Positions 1-9,085 of a stretch of DNA of 64,000 bases are shown one piece after another; position 1 is the stretch's first letter, and the number at the start of each line of letters is the position of its first letter. The position numbers and the translations under genes were made by a program. The notes beneath the pieces were generated by a model. It worked only from the letters and a program-made list of their open reading frames with translations. It was not told the DNA's origin and made no database searches. The stretch comes from an uncultured Blautia sp. (GTDB lineage Bacteria > Bacillota > Clostridia > Lachnospirales > Lachnospiraceae), in the NCBI RefSeq assembly GCF_934424005.1, contig NZ_CAKRXI010000014.1:6464-70463 (forward strand), read 5' to 3'.

Positions 1-762
1 TGTTGCCTGATAAATGTGCTGTTTACAAAATTCATCAACTTCTTTTGTATAGAATGGACTTGGTGAAAACGTTCCCATTCCGCCTGTATTTAATCCTTTA
101 TCGCCATCCATGGCGCGTTTATGATCCTGTGCAGATGTCATAGTACGGATAGTTTTACCATCTACAAAAGAAAGTACTGACACTTCTCGACCAGTCATAA
201 ATTCTTCAATGACCATAGTATTTCCGGCACTTCCGAATTTTTTGTCTTCCATAATTTCTTTAACGCCAGCTTCCGCTTCTTCCAGCGTGTTACAGATCAA
301 AACTCCTTTTCCAAGAGCAAGACCGTCTGCCTTGAGAACGATTGGAAATTTTGCCTCCGTATGTAAATAATCAAGTGCTTTCTGTGGATCATCAAAATTC
401 TCATATGCCGCGGTTGGAATTCCGTATTTCTTCATCAGATCTTTTGAAAACGCCTTGGATCCCTCAAGAATTGCTGCATTCTTACGAGGTCCAAACACCT
501 TCAGTCCGCGGGCTTCAAATACATCTACCACCCCGCCGACCAACGGGTCATCCATACCGATGATTGTCAGATCCACTTTATTTTCTTCTGCAAAATCTGC
601 AAGCTTCTCAAATTCCATGGCTCCGATTGCCACACATTCTGCATATTCTGAAATTCCTGCATTCCCAGGTGCACAGTAAATTTTGTCTACCTTTGGACTT
701 TTTGCAACACTCCATGCGATTGCATGTTCTCTTCCGCCACTTCCAACAATCAGTACTTTCAT
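1..762 (-). CDS. purD: Phosphoribosylamine-glycine ligase, C-terminus off the window
   Basis: GAR synthetase joins phosphoribosylamine and glycine using ATP, the second step of purine synthesis. The visible 254 residues start MKVLIVGSGGREHAIAW, the N-terminal Rossmann-like domain signature of PurD, and run into the ATP-grasp fold (KADGLALGKGV, then VIEEFMTGREVSVLSF and HKRAMDGDKG...NTGGMGTFSP). The ATG at 762 follows GGAGGCAGATAAAAGCTC, a good ribosome site. It is the last visible gene of purE-purM-purN-purD; about 68 bases separate it from purN. The remaining roughly 170 residues lie beyond base 1. Identification is secure; completeness cannot be judged. Confidence 0.96.
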   Translation of the reverse strand, partial: MKVLIVGSGGREHAIAWSVAKSPKVDKIYCAPGNAGISEYAECVAIGAMEFEKLADFAEENKVDLTIIGMDDPLVGGVVDVFEARGLKVFGPRKNAAILEGSKAFSKDLMKKYGIPTAAYENFDDPQKALDYLHTEAKFPIVLKADGLALGKGVLICNTLEEAEAGVKEIMEDKKFGSAGNTMVIEEFMTGREVSVLSFVDGKTIRTMTSAQDHKRAMDGDKGLNTGGMGTFSPSPFYTKEVDEFCKQHIYQAT

Positions 763-830
763 GAGCTTTTATCTGCCTCCTACTATTAGACTTCTTTTAT
801 CAACAACGTATTTTTATTAATAAAGCATTT

Positions 831-1454
831 TTAATCAATAACAACTTTTCCATTCTGAACCGAAACTCTGTTATTCGCTATCAGATCAATTGCTTTCGGA
901 AGGATTTTCCATTCTGCTTCCTCCATAACACGACGCTGAAGCACCTCCGGAGTATCTCCCTGCTGTACTTCCACCGCTTTTTGAAGGATGATCGGTCCTG
1001 TATCTGTACCGGTATCCACAAAATGAACTGTTGCACCGGTCACCTTGACTCCGCGTGCAAGTACCCCCTCATGGACATGAAGGCCATAAAATCCCACGCC
1101 ACAAAAAGACGGAATGAGAGATGGATGAATATTGATGATTCTGTTCGGATATGCTTCCACGATCATAGGTGGAATTGCAACCAGAAATCCTGCCAGTACG
1201 ACCAGCTCCACCTTGTTTTCCTGTAATTCCTGCAGAAGCGCTTTATGAAATTCTTCTCGATTTTCAAATTTCTTCGGAGAAATGCACTTAGCCGGGATTC
1301 CCCGGCTCTCTGCGCGTTTCAGTGCATATGCGCCTGGATTATTACTGATCACCAGACCGACTTCCGCATTTGTGATCACCCCGCTGTCAATCGCATCCAT
1401 GATCGCCTGCAGATTTGTACCGCCTCCTGATACCAGAACACCAAGCTTTAACAT
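831..1454 (-). CDS. purN: Phosphoribosylglycinamide formyltransferase
   Basis: Transfers a formyl group from 10-formyl-THF to GAR, the third purine step. The 207 residues match the normal length of folate-dependent GART. Visible motifs are [10 protein letters not shown] near residue 10 (phosphate binding), [10 protein letters not shown] near 108 (catalytic Asn and His), and [13 protein letters not shown] near 145 (catalytic Asp). The start overlaps the purM stop by 7 bases, so translation is probably coupled. The loop after the catalytic His reads [18 protein letters not shown], slightly different from the usual KGxxA; this is common in clostridial PurN. Confidence 0.96.
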   Translation of the reverse strand: MLKLGVLVSGGGTNLQAIMDAIDSGVITNAEVGLVISNNPGAYALKRAESRGIPAKCISPKKFENREEFHKALLQELQENKVELVVLAGFLVAIPPMIVEAYPNRIINIHPSLIPSFCGVGFYGLHVHEGVLARGVKVTGATVHFVDTGTDTGPIILQKAVEVQQGDTPEVLQRRVMEEAEWKILPKAIDLIANNRVSVQNGKVVID

Positions 1455-2473
1455 AAAGTCACTCCCTTTTCTCCGGCCTCAATACGGCCAACTACATATG
1501 GAGTATCTCCTGCCTGACGAATAGCCTCCATTGTCTTATCTACATCTGAAGGATCTACTGCCAGAACCATACCAAGTCCCATATTGAAAGTATTGTACAT
1601 CATCTTTTCTTCGATATCTCCGGTCTTTGCAAGAAGGTCAAAAATCGGAAGAACCGGATAGCTGTTCTTCTCAATGACAGCTCTTGTGCCATCTTTCAGC
1701 ATACGAGGAACATTTTCATAAAAGCCGCCGCCGGTAATATGGCTGCATGCATGAATACGAACTCCGGCTTCTTTAACGCTCTTCAGTGCTTTTACATAAA
1801 TTCTTGTCGGAGCAAGCAGCGCCTCACCAAGAGTTGTTCCAAGTTCATCATAATATGTATCCAGAGAATCTTTTGTCATTTCAAACACTTTGCGGACAAG
1901 TGAAAATCCATTGCTGTGAACGCCTGTGGAAGCCATACCGATCAGAACGTCTCCTGGTTTCAGTTCTTCGCCAGTGAGAAGATCTTTCTTATCGATCACA
2001 CCAACTGCAAATCCAGCAAGATCATATTCATCTTCCGGCATAAGTCCCGGATGTTCCGCTGTTTCACCACCGATCAGTGCTGCACCTGACTGTACACAGC
2101 CTTCAGCAACGCCGCTTACGATCTCTGCGATCTTTTCCGGATAATTTTTTCCACATGCAATATAATCCAGGAAGAACAGTGGTTCTGCACCTGCACATGC
2201 AATATCATTTACACACATGGCTACAGCATCGATTCCAATCGTATCGTGTTTATCCATGATCATAGCAAGCTTAACTTTGGTTCCGCAGCCATCTGTACCG
2301 GATACGAGTGTTGGTTCTTCCATATTTTTGAATGCATTCATGGAAAATGCTCCCGAAAATCCACCGATTCCGCCTAAAACTTCCGGTCTCATGGTCTTTG
2401 CAATATGTTTCTTCATTAACTCAACTGACTTGTAACCAGCTTCTATATCCACACCTGCTTTTTTGTAATCCAT
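1448..2473 (-). CDS. purM: Phosphoribosylformylglycinamidine cyclo-ligase (AIR synthetase)
   Basis: Closes the imidazole ring of FGAM using ATP. The 341-residue protein is full length for PurM. It opens [21 protein letters not shown], typical of the family, and carries [12 protein letters not shown] near residue 59, [10 protein letters not shown] near 135 and the C-terminal half motif [15 protein letters not shown]. It is the second gene of the operon, 26 bases after purE, and overlaps purN by 7 bases. Confidence 0.97.
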   Translation of the reverse strand: MDYKKAGVDIEAGYKSVELMKKHIAKTMRPEVLGGIGGFSGAFSMNAFKNMEEPTLVSGTDGCGTKVKLAMIMDKHDTIGIDAVAMCVNDIACAGAEPLFFLDYIACGKNYPEKIAEIVSGVAEGCVQSGAALIGGETAEHPGLMPEDEYDLAGFAVGVIDKKDLLTGEELKPGDVLIGMASTGVHSNGFSLVRKVFEMTKDSLDTYYDELGTTLGEALLAPTRIYVKALKSVKEAGVRIHACSHITGGGFYENVPRMLKDGTRAVIEKNSYPVLPIFDLLAKTGDIEEKMMYNTFNMGLGMVLAVDPSDVDKTMEAIRQAGDTPYVVGRIEAGEKGVTLC

Positions 2474-2499
2474 AATCTTCTGATCTCCTCCACCTGTTT

Positions 2500-3000
2500 T
2501 TAATAAGCTTTGTATCCAACTTCCTGAAGTCTGGCATCCTTTGCCTCAACCTGCTCTTTCAGCTCCTGACTGTATGCTTTCAATCTGTCCAGAAGTTCCG
2601 GATCAGATGTTGCCAGAATCTTTGCGGCAAGAAGTCCTGCGTTTGCGCCTCCATTGATTGCTACTGTTGCTACCGGAATTCCGGACGGCATCTGCACGAT
2701 CGAATACAGTGAATCTCTTCCTCCAAGAGATGTTGTATGCATTGGAATGCCGATAACCGGCATCGGAAAGATTGCTGCACACATTCCCGGAAGATGTGCT
2801 GCCATTCCTGCTCCTGCAATAATTACTTTGAATCCTTTTTCTTCTGCCGTCTTTGCATACTCAAAGAACACATCCGGTTCTCTGTGTGCAGAAATAATCT
2901 TCATCTCATATTCAACGCCCAGCTTGTCAAGAATTGCTGCCGCCTTACTCATAACCGGCATATCTGAGTCGCTTCCCATTACAATCCCAACTTTTTTCAT
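2500..3000 (-). CDS. purE: N5-carboxyaminoimidazole ribonucleotide mutase
   Basis: Class I PurE moves the carboxyl group from N5-CAIR to C4, making CAIR. The 166 residues include GSDSDMPVM near residue 9, ISAHREPD near 37 (catalytic His) and [11 protein letters not shown] near 64, all diagnostic. It is the first gene of the pur operon, with a GAGGAGG-type ribosome site directly upstream and a consensus promoter at 3040-3068. PurK is not in the window, so whether the substrate is N5-CAIR (class I) or AIR plus CO2 (class II) rests on sequence type only; class I is likely. Confidence 0.96.
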   Translation of the reverse strand: MKKVGIVMGSDSDMPVMSKAAAILDKLGVEYEMKIISAHREPDVFFEYAKTAEEKGFKVIIAGAGMAAHLPGMCAAIFPMPVIGIPMHTTSLGGRDSLYSIVQMPSGIPVATVAINGGANAGLLAAKILATSDPELLDRLKAYSQELKEQVEAKDARLQEVGYKAY

Positions 3001-3039
3001 TGGTGGCCTCCTCGTATAATTTCTTACATCTTCAGGTTG

Positions 3040-3068
3040 ATTCTACTAAGATTCTAAAATTGTGTCAA
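3040..3068 (-). promoter_or_regulatory. Promoter of the pur operon
   Basis: On the minus strand TTGACA (3068-3063), 17 bases, then TAGAAT (3045-3040). This is near-consensus for the housekeeping sigma factor. The predicted transcript starts near 3033, leaving about 33 bases before the purE ATG, too short for a purine riboswitch. No PurR box was recognised. Confidence 0.8.
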
Positions 3069-3093
3069 TAAAATTACGGAAAAGAAATATTTT

Positions 3094-3133
3094 GGCGGGC
3101 AAACTCTTTTTGTACAAAAAAAGTTTGCCCACC
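3094..3133 (-). terminator. Terminator after the aminopeptidase gene
   Basis: An inverted repeat with arms GGGCAAACT and AGTTTGCCC around an A/T-rich centre lies 23 bases past the M29 peptidase stop and before the pur promoter. The centre is itself largely self-complementary (CTTTTTGTACAAAAA), so the hairpin is long. There is no clean U-tract after the stem, so termination strength is uncertain. Confidence 0.65.
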
Positions 3134-3155
3134 TCATAAAATAAATAAGCTATCG

Positions 3156-5189
3156 TTATTTTTCAAAAGGACGATTCAGTTCTTCCGTTCCCGGCAGCAC
3201 AAAACGCCCATTCTCAATAATAGAAGTTCCTTCTCCATCTTCGTCAATTACACGGATACTTCCCAGTTCTTCATATGGAATTGTAATATCTGTATGACAT
3301 CCATAATAAGCCATGCTGATATCCTCTTTACGAAGAATCGAAATCTCATTATCTCTGGCAATGATTTCTCTTCCGTCCGGGTTAAATACCGGAGTATCTT
3401 CTGACCAGCTGTAACAGGTATCTCCCACAGCGAAATGTGGTCCCATTTTCTCAGCGATCAGAATTGGAAGTTTATCTGCAATACCATATTTTTCAGCTGC
3501 CACATACGCGGTTGTATTGGTCCCGATTGCAAACTCGCCCATTGGGATCTTCGGATGATGGTGCAGAATATTATCCTCAATATATGCACGATTCTCCTCT
3601 TCTGTCTCAAAGTTTGCACACGAATAATCAATCACCTGTCCACAGTCAAATACCAGCTTCAGATCCTTAAACTGTAATCCATTCAAATAAACCTTCTTTA
3701 CATGAAGAATCCCACCAGTTCCGGCAAGCACCGGAGAAGTAAACACTTCTCCCACTGGAATATTTACATCTGCCACACAATTTTCAAAATTTGTCTGTTT
3801 TCGGACATCTTCCAGTTCATGCAGATGAATGATCAAATCTGTCTCGTTGTCATCTTTTCCTTTTATTTCCACCCACTGACAGGTATCCAGCGTCTCAATG
3901 ATCGTCTGCTGTATCCGTTCATACTGTTTATAATCCAGTGTATTGATCTTCACAATCTCGGCAAAAATCTTTGAAAAATCATTTCCGATCTCCGGCACCG
4001 GATAGGCAATGATCGTAAAGCTTCTCTCATCGCCCCTGATGTAACGATTTACGATCTGACCGGATTCGTTATCCAGCTCTACCTGCATTTTCTGCTGTGC
4101 TTCATTTAAAGCCCACGCACCTTCTGTAGAAACAGGAGCAAATGGTTCTTCTCCAAAAGTCTCAATACATGCCGGTCCGCCATGAACTGCAGCCAGATCT
4201 TTATATTTCTCATATGCATTCTGCATAGAACGAAGTTTACGCTGTACATAGTCACTGTCCATAAAGAGTGCCTGATCCTGCCTGTGATCATACTCATACT
4301 GCGGATTTGCATTTCCGCCAACAAAACCGATCCATGCATTGCCTCTTTTATTCACTGCATGTGTGGCATGGCGATAGATCACCGGTTCAAGCCCCATCTC
4401 ACGGAACTGCAGGATTGCAGCACGTACCATTCGCTCAAATCCAAGATTATAACGAATGTTTACCGTCTTTTTCCTGGTAATGTCTTTTCTTCCATTAATA
4501 AAACCAATTCTGTATCCTTCCGTATATGTGCGTGCCATACTGTCAATCTCATCCTGACTGAGACTGTTCATAAATTCTGCAACTCCTGTTTCATTTGCAG
4601 AAACATATTCTCCATACCTGTACAGATAACGCAGATCTGACAGATCAGAATCCATTACGATTCTTACAGCAAAATCCAGCTGCGGATCAACCGCTTCCGC
4701 AATCCTCTGTTCCATCATATCCTGACAATAGTCGTTCACATAAGAACGCAGCATGTTTTCCACATTTTTTACAGATGGCAGTTCGCCATTTTCAAAAGCA
4801 GCATATACTTCAAGAAAAAGTTCTGCTGTCACTGTATAATCCCAGAATTTTTTTTCATATGCATAGGCGATTGCTCCACGAAGTTCTGCATAAAGAAATG
4901 TAAATGCCCTTCCATATTCACCGAGTTTTTCTTCTGCATATGCTGGATTCCCGTAACAGTGTGTATAATTCTGAGGAAACAGTTCTTTATAAAGCTCTGT
5001 ATTTTCTTTCTGTAATTCTTCTACGGAAAGCTTTACTTCATCTCTTTCCAGTATGGCTGCTGTTTTCTCCAAAAAAGACGCCATACTCTGAAAGAAATCC
5101 AGAAAATCCGCCTTTACAGTTGTTTCGGTACAGATTTCAACAATTCGATTTTTTGCCAGATCGTAGCGTTCTTTCAGCAATTCATCCAC
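3156..5189 (-). CDS. M29-family aminopeptidase with a long N-terminal extension
   Basis: The C-terminal third matches the AmpS/aminopeptidase T (M29) metalloexopeptidase fold. The expected metal ligands appear in order: Glu in GEVFTSP, Glu in GEFAIGTN, His in EKMGPHFAVGDTCY, then His and Asp in YGCHTDITI. About 670 residues exceeds the roughly 410 of classical M29 enzymes, so the first 250-300 residues are an extra domain I do not recognise. An ATG at 5225 in the same frame lacks a ribosome site and overlaps the HD gene by 8 bases. A GTG at 5189 sits behind GGAGGAGATGATAAA, so I prefer GTG. It is the last gene of the pyrE-led cluster and probably cytoplasmic. Confidence 0.85.
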   Translation of the reverse strand: MDELLKERYDLAKNRIVEICTETTVKADFLDFFQSMASFLEKTAAILERDEVKLSVEELQKENTELYKELFPQNYTHCYGNPAYAEEKLGEYGRAFTFLYAELRGAIAYAYEKKFWDYTVTAELFLEVYAAFENGELPSVKNVENMLRSYVNDYCQDMMEQRIAEAVDPQLDFAVRIVMDSDLSDLRYLYRYGEYVSANETGVAEFMNSLSQDEIDSMARTYTEGYRIGFINGRKDITRKKTVNIRYNLGFERMVRAAILQFREMGLEPVIYRHATHAVNKRGNAWIGFVGGNANPQYEYDHRQDQALFMDSDYVQRKLRSMQNAYEKYKDLAAVHGGPACIETFGEEPFAPVSTEGAWALNEAQQKMQVELDNESGQIVNRYIRGDERSFTIIAYPVPEIGNDFSKIFAEIVKINTLDYKQYERIQQTIIETLDTCQWVEIKGKDDNETDLIIHLHELEDVRKQTNFENCVADVNIPVGEVFTSPVLAGTGGILHVKKVYLNGLQFKDLKLVFDCGQVIDYSCANFETEEENRAYIEDNILHHHPKIPMGEFAIGTNTTAYVAAEKYGIADKLPILIAEKMGPHFAVGDTCYSWSEDTPVFNPDGREIIARDNEISILRKEDISMAYYGCHTDITIPYEELGSIRVIDEDGEGTSIIENGRFVLPGTEELNRPFEK

Positions 5190-5217
5190 TTTATCATCTC
5201 CTCCGTTTAAATTTAAT

Positions 5218-5805
5218 TTAGTCATCGATCACATGTCCCAGTTGAATATGTTTGTCTATCAGCTGCTTCATATATTCCCATATTTCCCTGGAACCTTCCG
5301 CAGTATGCTCATTTCTTCTGTATATCTGACTCTTATGTACAGTATGTTCCTTCCAGCTCTTTCCTCCGGAAGCATCATTCAGAAGCAGTGGCTGACAATT
5401 ATCCAGCATATGTGCAAACTTCGCCTCTGCTGTCTCATATGCTTCAAATTCTTCCCATAAATTTCTGAACTTTGTACCCTGATCTTCCGGAAGCATACCA
5501 AAAATACGGTCTGCAGCCTTTGTCTCACGCGCTCTCTGCGTTGCCAGTCCTGCCTGATCATATGCATATGTATCTCCGGCATCAATCTCCACAAGATCAT
5601 GGATCAAAACCATAGGGATCACTTTTGCCAGGTCAACCTCTTCATTGGCATATTCCTTCAACAACACTGCCATAAGAGTCAGATGCCAGGAATGTTCCGC
5701 ATCATTTTCCTTACGGCTCCCGTCTGCCAGATATGTCTGACGTATAATCTGTTTTACTTTATCCACTTCCAAAATAAATTTCATCTGCTGTTGCAAGCGT
5801 TCCAT
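5218..5805 (-). CDS. HD-domain phosphohydrolase, YfbR-like
   Basis: A 195-residue HD-domain protein. Metal-binding residues are visible as AEHSWHLTLMA (first His), HDLVEIDAGDTYAY (the His-Asp pair) and LDNCQPLL (last Asp). This pattern fits the HD_3/YfbR group, which includes 5'-deoxynucleotidases, so nucleotide monophosphate dephosphorylation is a reasonable guess, consistent with a pyrE neighbourhood. The substrate is not shown by the sequence. It begins three bases after the upstream 104-residue membrane protein gene ends and is followed by the M29 peptidase. Confidence 0.8.
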   Translation of the reverse strand: MERLQQQMKFILEVDKVKQIIRQTYLADGSRKENDAEHSWHLTLMAVLLKEYANEEVDLAKVIPMVLIHDLVEIDAGDTYAYDQAGLATQRARETKAADRIFGMLPEDQGTKFRNLWEEFEAYETAEAKFAHMLDNCQPLLLNDASGGKSWKEHTVHKSQIYRRNEHTAEGSREIWEYMKQLIDKHIQLGHVIDD

Positions 5806-5808
5806 TTT

Positions 5809-6123
5809 TCACACTCCCATCAAAAAAAAGGCCAACCAGCCTACCATAAAGATTCCATTAAGGATTGATCCGATAATACTGGTCCTGTGTGTACATTTTT
5901 CTTCTGAAAAGCTGCTGATTCCCATCAGAAATCCATATACAGAAAGCAGCGCTGCAAACAGGCAGATGCCTCCCACAATAAATCCATAGGATCCTTCAAG
6001 TACATAAGCTATCCCAACAGCCCCTCCAAACAGAAGCAGGGAAGCAATCGCCAGCCCCACTGACAGCTTCCCTTTTGCAGCCTCTTTCTTTTTTATGATC
6101 GCGTATCTATATCTTCTCGCCAT
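5809..6123 (-). CDS. Small three-helix membrane protein of unknown function
   Basis: 104 residues with a basic N-terminus (MARRYRYAIIKKKEAAKGK) and three hydrophobic segments near residues 20-40, 47-68 and 85-103. It looks like the uncharacterised DUF6142-type membrane proteins of Lachnospiraceae, but that assignment is from memory of the pattern. It overlaps the VanZ-like gene by 17 bases and is followed after three bases by the HD gene, so it is co-translated with them. No catalytic motif is seen. Confidence 0.75.
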   Translation of the reverse strand: MARRYRYAIIKKKEAAKGKLSVGLAIASLLLFGGAVGIAYVLEGSYGFIVGGICLFAALLSVYGFLMGISSFSEEKCTHRTSIIGSILNGIFMVGWLAFFLMGV

Positions 6124-6580
6124 ATCGTTTTCTCCTCAGATAATTACAGACAGCAAAAAGCATATATCCGATTGCTGCCCCAAGTGTATTCAAAATCAGA
6201 TCGTCCACATCAAAACATCCCACTTTTGCAATTAACTGCACTGTTTCCACCAAAAGGCTGAGTGAAAAACCGGATGCAACAATGAACAAACCGTTTCGGC
6301 ATTTATGCGCAATGACCGGAAGGATAAAACCATATGGAATAAAGCCTATCACATTTCCAAAAAGATTGGTGATCAAAGCAAACATCCCAAGCTGTTTTCT
6401 GTATATCCAGAATCTTCTGATTTCTACAAACGGAACCAGATTATACCGATACATCCGTTCTTCCGCTGTAACGCGCCCATATTCTTCTGAAAAGAAAAGA
6501 AAATAAACAAGAAGCAGTACATAAAGTATAAACAAAAGCACACTCAGAAACCTGATTTTACGTTTTGTACTGTCTTTCAA
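6107..6580 (-). CDS. VanZ-like membrane protein
   Basis: 157 residues with four hydrophobic segments and the VanZ-like core: NLVPFVEI near residue 47, NLFGNVIGFIPYGFILP near 72, and FDVDDLILNTLGAAIGYMLF near 124. VanZ relatives are integral membrane proteins, one of which confers low-level teicoplanin resistance; the cellular role of most is unknown. The start codon is TTG at 6580 behind a GGGG-type ribosome site. It sits between a 50-residue membrane peptide gene and the 104-residue membrane protein. Confidence 0.88.
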   Translation of the reverse strand: MKDSTKRKIRFLSVLLFILYVLLLVYFLFFSEEYGRVTAEERMYRYNLVPFVEIRRFWIYRKQLGMFALITNLFGNVIGFIPYGFILPVIAHKCRNGLFIVASGFSLSLLVETVQLIAKVGCFDVDDLILNTLGAAIGYMLFAVCNYLRRKRYGEKI

Positions 6581-6599
6581 TTTTTACCCCTATCCGGCT

Positions 6600-6752
6600 T
6601 CAGATCAGAATATCAGACTTTCTTTTCAGCAGTCTGCTTCCACTGACGATCATCAGCACTCCTGCAGCAACACCTGTTACAAGGGTTATGATCCCTACTG
6701 CAATACTGCATGCGCCCGTACGACTCATGGTTTTATATATTTTTTCATTCAT
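6600..6752 (-). CDS. 50-residue single-pass or hairpin membrane peptide
   Basis: A short gene with a very strong ribosome site, AAGGAGGAATTGCC, right before its ATG. The product begins MNEKIYKTMSRTGACSIAV and has one long hydrophobic stretch (roughly residues 14-38, rich in Gly, Val and Ile) ending with a basic tail SRLLKRKSDILI. It lies 50 bases after pyrE and 19 bases before the VanZ-like gene, so it is probably in the same transcript. Function unknown; the ribosome site and spacing argue that it is translated. Confidence 0.7.
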   Translation of the reverse strand: MNEKIYKTMSRTGACSIAVGIITLVTGVAAGVLMIVSGSRLLKRKSDILI

Positions 6753-6802
6753 GGCAATTCCTCCTTATGCAGATACCGTTCATCCCACTGATCAGCCAGA
6801 AA

Positions 6803-7483
6803 CTATTTTGCACCATACTGGCTGTAATATGCATCAATTGCCTTCTTCAGTTCATCATCAATGATAACCTGGCCTTTGTATTCTTTATTGTAAAGATGTT
6901 CAATAACTTCAGCCATGGTAACGATTGCATTTGTTTCAAAGCCATACAGGTCATGTACTTCGTCAAGTGCGCACTTCACACCGCCTTTTCCAACCTCCAT
7001 ACGGTCAAGTGAAACCATCAGTCCAACAATTTCTACATTGGCTGCACCTCTTACCTTCGGCACTGTCTCTTCCATAGATTTTCCGGAAGTAGTAACGTCT
7101 TCGATCATAACTACCCGATCTCCGTCCTTCAGTTTGCTTCCAAGAAAACTTCCTTTATCTGCACCATGATCTTTTTCCTCTTTACGGTCAGAGCAGTAAC
7201 GAATTTCTTTGCCATACAGTTCGCTGAACGCAATCGCTGTAACAACACTGAGTGGAATTCCCTTGTATGCCGGTCCAAACAGCACATCAAAATCATCACC
7301 ATATTTGTCATGAATTGCTTTTGCATAGTATTCCCCAAGTTTTTTTAACTGAGAACCAGTTACATATCCACCCGCATTCATAAAGAACGGAGATTTTCTT
7401 CCACTCTTCAGTGTAAATTCGCCAAATTTCAGCACCTGACTGTCTACCATAAATTCAATAAATTCCTGTTTATACTGTTCCAT
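6803..7483 (-). CDS. pyrE: Orotate phosphoribosyltransferase
   Basis: Adds PRPP to orotate to form OMP, the fifth pyrimidine step. The 226-residue protein carries the PRPP-binding motif VVMIEDVTTSGKSMEE near residue 121 and the core FGPAYKGIPLSV near 68, with the flexible-loop DRKEEKDHGADKG near 99. Its ribosome site is AGGAGGTCCAGAATAAA. It is separated from pyrF-pyrK-pyrD by the MATE gene and a terminator, so it is probably transcribed separately and leads the downstream membrane/HD/M29 genes. Confidence 0.96.
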   Translation of the reverse strand: MEQYKQEFIEFMVDSQVLKFGEFTLKSGRKSPFFMNAGGYVTGSQLKKLGEYYAKAIHDKYGDDFDVLFGPAYKGIPLSVVTAIAFSELYGKEIRYCSDRKEEKDHGADKGSFLGSKLKDGDRVVMIEDVTTSGKSMEETVPKVRGAANVEIVGLMVSLDRMEVGKGGVKCALDEVHDLYGFETNAIVTMAEVIEHLYNKEYKGQVIIDDELKKAIDAYYSQYGAK

Positions 7484-7575
7484 TTTATTCTGGACCTCCT
7501 GTCTACACGGCTTTTTGCCTGTCTTCTGTCTGAATCTGTTCAGATCATTCTCTGAATATCTTCTTTATAGTAACA

Positions 7576-7634
7576 TAAAAAAGCCAACTATTCAATCCTG
7601 TTAACTTTCCCGTTTCGGATTGAAGCTGGCTTTT
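7576..7634 (-). terminator. Terminator after the MATE gene
   Basis: On the minus strand AAAAGCCA plus CTTCAATCC pairs with GGATTGAA plus TTGGCTTTTTT across a loop, ending in six Ts. It lies just past the MATE stop codon and before pyrE, and should separate the two transcripts. Confidence 0.85.
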
Positions 7635-7641
7635 GTTGCTC

Positions 7642-8994
7642 CTATTGTCTCATTGCTTTCATATGTTTTCCCATTACATAATAGTAATATGGAATCAGTG
7701 GAATCAGTGCTGCGATCCAGGCCATTGGATCCGCCAGGCAAACGCCTGCAAATGTCGTTCTTCCCGCAACCAAAACTACGATCAGTGTTCTGGCAACCAG
7801 TTCAAAAACGCCTCCCAGCATCGGTACCATTCCATATCCCATCCCCTGCAGGGCATTTCGAAATACAAAAATTGTACACAAAAACGGATATGCCCAGAAT
7901 ACTGTACGGAAATATGTCACTGACACCTGCACAACATCTGTCTGTGACGGGTTGATAAACAGATATGTAAAATATTTTCCACCGAAATAAACCAGGGCCA
8001 TCTCAGCCACGCTCCATACCAGAAGCATGATCCAGGAATATTTTACTCCCTGTTTTACCCGGTCCATACGTCCTGCTCCACGATTCTGTCCGACATATGT
8101 CGCGATCGTTGCACCCATAGAAACAGCCACCATACCAATTACATTCTGGATCTTTCCTGCAGCGGAAAATCCAGCCATATAGGTAGCGCCATAAATATTT
8201 ACCGCACTCTGTACAATGATCGTTCCTATTGCCGTGATGGAAAACTGAAGTCCCATGGGAATTCCAAGAATCATCAGTTTACTCATACTGCCTTTTCGAA
8301 GTTCAAAGTTTTTCTTCTCAAGATGAAGAATCGGATATTTCTTTTTTATATAAACCAGACAGCAGATTGCTGAAACGCCCTGTGCGATCACAGTTGCATA
8401 TGCACAGCCTTCTACTCCCATTCCTACAAAACGAATCAGTACAATATCCAGCACAACATTGATGCCCGCTGAAATGATCAGAAAATACAACGGGGATTTC
8501 GAATCTCCCAGTGCACGCAGAAACGCAGCCAACGTATTATACGCTGCAGTAACAAGAAGGCCAGCATAAATAATCCCCATATATCCGGCCACATCTCCCA
8601 TCAGATCTTCCGGAGAATTCATAAGTCGCAGAATCGGCACATTAAATACCAAAAATCCTATGGTCATAGCAGCAGCAAAACCAAACATAAGATAAATGGA
8701 CATTGCCACAAAATGTCGCATATCGTCATACTTCTTCGCTCCAAACATCTGTGCCACAATAATTGCGAATCCACTACTCAGTCCGTTCAGCCAACCGGTC
8801 ACAAAAAACATCAGCGATCCGGTACTTCCAATTGCAGCAAGTGCATCTACTCCAATAAACTGTCCTGCCACAATAGAATCTACAATATTATAAAACTGTT
8901 GGAATATGTTTCCAAGAAACATCGGTATCATAAACTGAATGATCAATCTGACCGGATTTCCCACAGTCATGTCATTTGTTTTCTGTTTGTTCAA
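7642..8994 (-). CDS. MATE-family multidrug/Na+ antiporter
   Basis: A 450-residue protein with twelve predicted membrane helices in two halves. The start MNKQKTNDMTVGNPVRLIIQFMIPMFLGNIFQQFYNIVD is characteristic of clostridial MATE transporters, as is the VAGQFIGVDALAAIGSTG segment near residue 37. These proteins export cationic drugs or metabolites using Na+ or H+. Its start codon is TTG at 8994 behind GGAAAGGAAA. It interrupts the pyrimidine gene cluster between pyrD and pyrE. Substrate cannot be predicted. Confidence 0.93.
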   Translation of the reverse strand: MNKQKTNDMTVGNPVRLIIQFMIPMFLGNIFQQFYNIVDSIVAGQFIGVDALAAIGSTGSLMFFVTGWLNGLSSGFAIIVAQMFGAKKYDDMRHFVAMSIYLMFGFAAAMTIGFLVFNVPILRLMNSPEDLMGDVAGYMGIIYAGLLVTAAYNTLAAFLRALGDSKSPLYFLIISAGINVVLDIVLIRFVGMGVEGCAYATVIAQGVSAICCLVYIKKKYPILHLEKKNFELRKGSMSKLMILGIPMGLQFSITAIGTIIVQSAVNIYGATYMAGFSAAGKIQNVIGMVAVSMGATIATYVGQNRGAGRMDRVKQGVKYSWIMLLVWSVAEMALVYFGGKYFTYLFINPSQTDVVQVSVTYFRTVFWAYPFLCTIFVFRNALQGMGYGMVPMLGGVFELVARTLIVVLVAGRTTFAGVCLADPMAWIAALIPLIPYYYYVMGKHMKAMRQ

Positions 8995-9017
8995 AATATT
9001 TCCTTTCCCGATACAAG

Positions 9018-9055
9018 ACAGCAGAAAAAGTTTTTCAACCTTCGCTGCTGTCTCT
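9018..9055 (-). terminator. Hairpin after pyrD
   Basis: Nine-base arms AGACAGCAG and CTGCTGTCT lie between the pyrD stop and the MATE start. No U-tract follows on the minus strand, so this may reduce read-through or stabilise the pyr mRNA 3' end rather than terminate efficiently. Confidence 0.5.
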
Positions 9056-9085
9056 TATGTATTTCTATTCTGTTTTCTGTAGCTA

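Noticed and set aside
3001..3039. Purine riboswitch before purE
   Set aside because: Predicted leader is about 33 bases, too short for the aptamer.
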